Part shown: positions 13,410 to 15,637 of the stretch, piece by piece
How positions within the stretch are numbered: the first letter of the stretch is position 1
Layout of the letters: each line of letters starts with the position of its first letter
Assembly: GCA_002428735.1 (NCBI GenBank)
Contig: DIXO01000008.1
Span: 1-15,637, forward strand
Reading direction: 5' to 3'
Length of the DNA: 15,637 nucleotides
From: Syntrophaceae bacterium UBA6078
GTDB taxonomy: Bacteria > Desulfobacterota > Syntrophia > Syntrophales > UBA2210
Program-made: the position numbers and the translations under genes
The notes under the pieces: model-generated
Database searches by the model: none
Told to the model about the DNA's origin: nothing
What the model saw: the letters and a program-made list of their open reading frames with translations, nothing else

Positions 13410-14117
13410 ATGAAGACATTAAAACGATTGGCGTGCGTGGTGATGGTGGCCGGGATGGTGACCTTCCTGTGGGCCCCATCAGGGATGGCAGCTATCTACG
13501 AAACGAGCGATACCTTCAGTACCGCTAACGAGGCTCTTACCTTTGAATTCTGGAATACCGATTGGGGGGTTCTGAACAGCGTAACGGTTTATTTCGAGAT
13601 GGACATCCTCTCCTCCGACTTTACTCTGACCAACAACACGGGGAATCCGGCATCGGGAACCGCGAGTTTCAATGTCGACGCCGGTTTGACCAGCCCAGGT
13701 GTGCCGCCCCTGCTGACCGCGGCGTTTGCCACAATCGGGTCGGGCGCTGACAAGCTATTGGACAGCAATGATTTCATATACAATCTTGCCCACGGTGAAT
13801 CGGTTGAGTTCGGTGGACTTCACTATACCGATTCGACAACAGGGCTGGTTGGAGGCGCGTTTACAGCCGCATACGAGGGCGTTGGAACCTATACCTTTAA
13901 TGTGTTAGTCAACCAGAATGTCTCATTCGCAGGACAGGCAGTAACCGCTATGATTGATCCCGCGAGCGATTACTCGGGGACGGTAACGATCTCTTACGAC
14001 TACACCGGTGACGGCCCTCCGGGGGCACCCGTACCCGAACCGGGAACGATGCTCCTTCTGGGAGTCGGCCTGGTCGGTCTTGTGGGGGCAAGCAGGAGAA
14101 AGAAGGCTCACAAGTAG
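13410..14117 (+). CDS. PEP-CTERM sorted exported protein
   Basis: A 235-residue secreted protein. Residues 1-28 are a Sec signal peptide (MKTLKRLACVVMVAGMVTFL, cleavage near GMAA). The C-terminus is a textbook PEP-CTERM signal: V208-P-E-P211, hydrophobic helix GTMLLLGVGLVGLVG and basic end SRRKKAHK. Such proteins are processed by exosortase (EpsH/XrtA) and linked to extracellular polysaccharide or biofilm production. The middle is beta-rich, Thr/Ser/Gly/Asn rich and cysteine-free (TLTNNTGNPASGTASFNVDA; GVGTYTFNVLVNQN; GTVTISYDYTG); it resembles 'choice-of-anchor' type domains, but I cannot verify that. GAGG lies 6 bp before the ATG. No exosortase gene is in the window, so it must be encoded elsewhere. 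Confidence 0.92.
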   Translation: MKTLKRLACVVMVAGMVTFLWAPSGMAAIYETSDTFSTANEALTFEFWNTDWGVLNSVTVYFEMDILSSDFTLTNNTGNPASGTASFNVDAGLTSPGVPPLLTAAFATIGSGADKLLDSNDFIYNLAHGESVEFGGLHYTDSTTGLVGGAFTAAYEGVGTYTFNVLVNQNVSFAGQAVTAMIDPASDYSGTVTISYDYTGDGPPGAPVPEPGTMLLLGVGLVGLVGASRRKKAHK

Positions 14118-14156
14118 GGATACCGTAATGGAATGATAATCTTCTGATAAACCTCG

Positions 14157-14188
14157 AACGGCGCAGTCGGTGTAACGACTGCGCCGTT
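14157..14188. terminator. Terminator hairpin after the PEP-CTERM gene
   Basis: A 13-bp perfect stem (aacggcgcagtcg at 14157-14169, its complement at 14176-14188) with loop gtgtaa is followed on the plus strand by a pyrimidine-rich stretch (ttccgtctgtccc). It lies between convergent genes and can serve the lytic transglycosylase gene too, where the minus strand continues ttcgaggttt. It has no long T run, but the stem is strong. Confidence 0.75.
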
Positions 14189-14239
14189 TCCGTCTGTCCC
14201 CGGCACGCGCACTCCAGTGCGATACCGTCACATGATCCG

Positions 14240-15418
14240 CTAGAAATTCACGAAATCCCGTTTGGCGTCCATCACCTTGACCAGGTATCTCCTTCCCTCA
14301 TCGCTGGAAAGCTCCGTTCGAAGGACTGCAAGGACGTCAAGAGGAGGCATACTGTTGATCAGATCCGGCGCCTGGTCTCTGTCCGGATCAAAGGTGCGAA
14401 GGACAGTGCCCGCTCCCGCATTGTAAGCGGCGATAACGCAGTACTCCCGGGAGGCGGGGTCCCGGATATCTTTCAGGTATCGGCCCTGCAGCAGATGAAG
14501 ATAGGCGGTTCCGTACCGGATGTTACCCTCGGGGCTGAGAAGAAGCTCCTTTGAGGGGATGCCATCCGTATTGGTGAGAAACCGATGGACATCCTGCCCC
14601 GCGGTGGCGGGAACGACCTGCATCAGCCCGAAGGCCGGGGCGTGGCTCACCGCGTAAGGATTGAAACCGCTCTCCGTCTTGATAATGGCGTAGATGAGGT
14701 TTTTGCTGACCGAAAAATCCTTCGCGAATCGCTCGACAAGGGGTCGGTACTTGAGGGCCCGCACCTCATGGTGATCTTTCACCATCCCGATCACCACAGA
14801 GAGGACATCCTTCGTCACATCACCGGCCTCAATCCGCCGGCTGCGCACCTCGTTTTCGATGAGGTAGTCGGCAAAGACTTCTGCCCGCCAGGACCACCGA
14901 ATCGTTTGCCCCCGGTGGTCCGTAACCTCGCCGTAGAGAAAGGGCACCTCCCCCAATTCGACGGTGCGCGCGGAATAGAGATCCACGGCCCGGGGGTCTT
15001 CAGGGGTAAGGAGAGTGGTGACGATGGCGTTTTTGAGGCTTTTCAGCGGATCTTCCGCATCGAGCGTCTCGACGGTAATCTTCCCCCGGTCGAAATCAAC
15101 CGAGGCGCGCGACAGATAGTTCTGAGTGTATTTCACATATTCTTTAGAGGTGGGCTCCTTGATCTCCCGATCTCCCCACTCCCCGCCCACGGCCGTTCTG
15201 AATGCAGCGACAATCTTCGCGGTCTCACGCTGGAGACGCTGGATGTCCCGCTCCAGTGCCTTCGGGTTCGCGGCATACCGGGCGGCCTTTGCGGCGGCAA
15301 TCCGCTGGGCGGAAGCGACATCCCCCGTCGCCACAATCCGCCCCACGCGGGCCACTTCCCCCGCTGAGCATCCCAGAACAACCGCCCCAATGGAAACTAT
15401 AAGGATTATATGCTTCAT
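14240..15418 (-). CDS. mltC: Membrane-bound lytic murein transglycosylase, MltC-like
   Basis: A 392-residue lipoprotein. A signal peptide ends in the lipobox V14-L-G-C17 (VVLGCSAG); Ser at +2 predicts outer-membrane sorting. Residues ~50-215 match the N-terminal domain of MltC (DUF3393-like). Residues ~222-360 form an SLT goose-lysozyme-type domain. The catalytic glutamate is Glu249 in IIKTESGFNPYAVS; GLMQVVP (264-270) and AAYNAGAG are the other signature motifs. It cleaves peptidoglycan between MurNAc and GlcNAc, forming 1,6-anhydro ends. The ATG is preceded by a weak AAGGGGAAG about 12 bp away, and no earlier in-frame start exists. It begins 27 bp after the stop of a membrane protein gene, so the two are probably cotranscribed. 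Confidence 0.9.
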   Translation of the reverse strand: MKHIILIVSIGAVVLGCSAGEVARVGRIVATGDVASAQRIAAAKAARYAANPKALERDIQRLQRETAKIVAAFRTAVGGEWGDREIKEPTSKEYVKYTQNYLSRASVDFDRGKITVETLDAEDPLKSLKNAIVTTLLTPEDPRAVDLYSARTVELGEVPFLYGEVTDHRGQTIRWSWRAEVFADYLIENEVRSRRIEAGDVTKDVLSVVIGMVKDHHEVRALKYRPLVERFAKDFSVSKNLIYAIIKTESGFNPYAVSHAPAFGLMQVVPATAGQDVHRFLTNTDGIPSKELLLSPEGNIRYGTAYLHLLQGRYLKDIRDPASREYCVIAAYNAGAGTVLRTFDPDRDQAPDLINSMPPLDVLAVLRTELSSDEGRRYLVKVMDAKRDFVNF

Positions 15419-15445
15419 GCAGCAGATCGCTTCCCCTTTTTCTCC

Positions 15446-15637
15446 TCAGGCACACGCTATATCCAGGCAGGCAACATCGAAGGCAAGGATGCCTCCCGCC
15501 GCCATGGCCTGCTTCCGGGTGCTCCCCAGATCGTGAATCCGGAAGGCCGCCAGCCAGAAGGGCAGATAGCCGATCAGCCAGATCAGCCACGGAAAGCCTG
15601 GGCTCCACCACGAACAGGCCGTTGAAAAACTGATTAA
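15446..15637 (-). CDS. 3' end of a membrane protein gene, cut by the right border
   Basis: A minus-strand frame open from the window edge to a TGA at 15446-15448. The ~54 residues before the stop are clearly membrane-protein-like: SPGFPWLIWLIGYLPFWLAA, a short polar turn with FRIHDLGSTRKQAM, then GGILAFDVACLDIACA. That gives about two transmembrane segments. The most upstream codons (15613-15637) lie in the terminal repeat and read as LISFSTAC. They may not belong to the true gene, which could be broken or mis-joined at the repeat. The family is not recognised. It lies 27 bp upstream of the MltC-like gene. Confidence 0.55.
   Translation of the reverse strand, partial: LISFSTACSWWSPGFPWLIWLIGYLPFWLAAFRIHDLGSTRKQAMAAGGILAFDVACLDIACA
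15613..15634. repeat. Right copy of terminal inverted repeat
   Basis: Exact reverse complement of bases 1-22. Three further bases (taa) lie between it and the end of the window. It overlaps the open reading frame of the truncated membrane protein gene, which suggests that either the gene was interrupted by the repeat or the assembly jumped between repeat copies here. Confidence 0.9.

Noticed and set aside
1..15637. Interpretation of the window as a transposon bounded by inverted repeats
   Set aside because: No recombinase gene, ordinary chromosomal housekeeping-type content, and the right copy lies inside an open reading frame.

Overview
The window looks like a complete contig from a Gram-negative, probably anaerobic bacterium. 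A Desulfobacterota / Syntrophales-type 'deltaproteobacterium' is my best guess. The Gram-negative call rests on a lipoprotein lytic transglycosylase (MltC type), a LapA-like membrane protein and a PEP-CTERM exported protein. The lineage guess rests on the mix of families (LUD-domain protein, UMF1-type transporter, DUF4197 protein, PAS-cyclase, rubrerythrin-like protein) and is inference. I see no rRNA, tRNA, CRISPR array, phage gene or transposase. Identical 22-bp inverted copies of one sequence sit at the two ends, so the borders are repeat-defined and may be assembly break points.

Layout. 1-2860 (+): a ferritin-like/rubrerythrin-like protein overlaps by 4 bp a PAS domain-class III adenylate cyclase, followed by an MBL-fold hydrolase. 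2989-4039 (+): a VOC-fold protein resembling methylmalonyl-CoA epimerase but with a changed metal site, then an exported Lys/Glu-rich helical protein. 4208-5839 (-): a transglutaminase-like cysteine protein and, upstream of it, a stand-alone LUD-domain protein. 6064-8693 (-): a compact four-gene set for envelope proteins: a membrane-anchored protein of unknown function, a two-TM potassium channel with an unusual C-terminal domain, an exported DUF4197 protein and a small LapA-like protein. 8796-9045 (-): remnants of a broken gene. 9213-9683 (+): a universal stress protein with a clear promoter; a perfect 34-bp palindrome follows. 9752-11460 (-): a UMF1-type MFS transporter and a PaaI-type hotdog thioesterase. 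11952-14117 (+): a CsgD/VpsT-like LuxR regulator, a PilZ protein and a PEP-CTERM surface protein. 14240-15637 (-): an MltC-like lytic transglycosylase and the 3' end of a membrane protein cut by the right border.

The most suggestive groupings are two. The first is the translationally coupled diiron-like protein plus PAS-cyclase, which could couple an iron/redox/oxygen signal to cAMP. The second is the run LuxR regulator (with a WYSR motif close to the c-di-GMP motif of VpsT), PilZ (c-di-GMP receptor motifs intact) and PEP-CTERM protein, which could be a small c-di-GMP-responsive surface-protein module. Both are inferences from gene order and motifs. Several starts were moved from the longest possible reading frame to a start with a good ribosome binding site, as stated in the entries.
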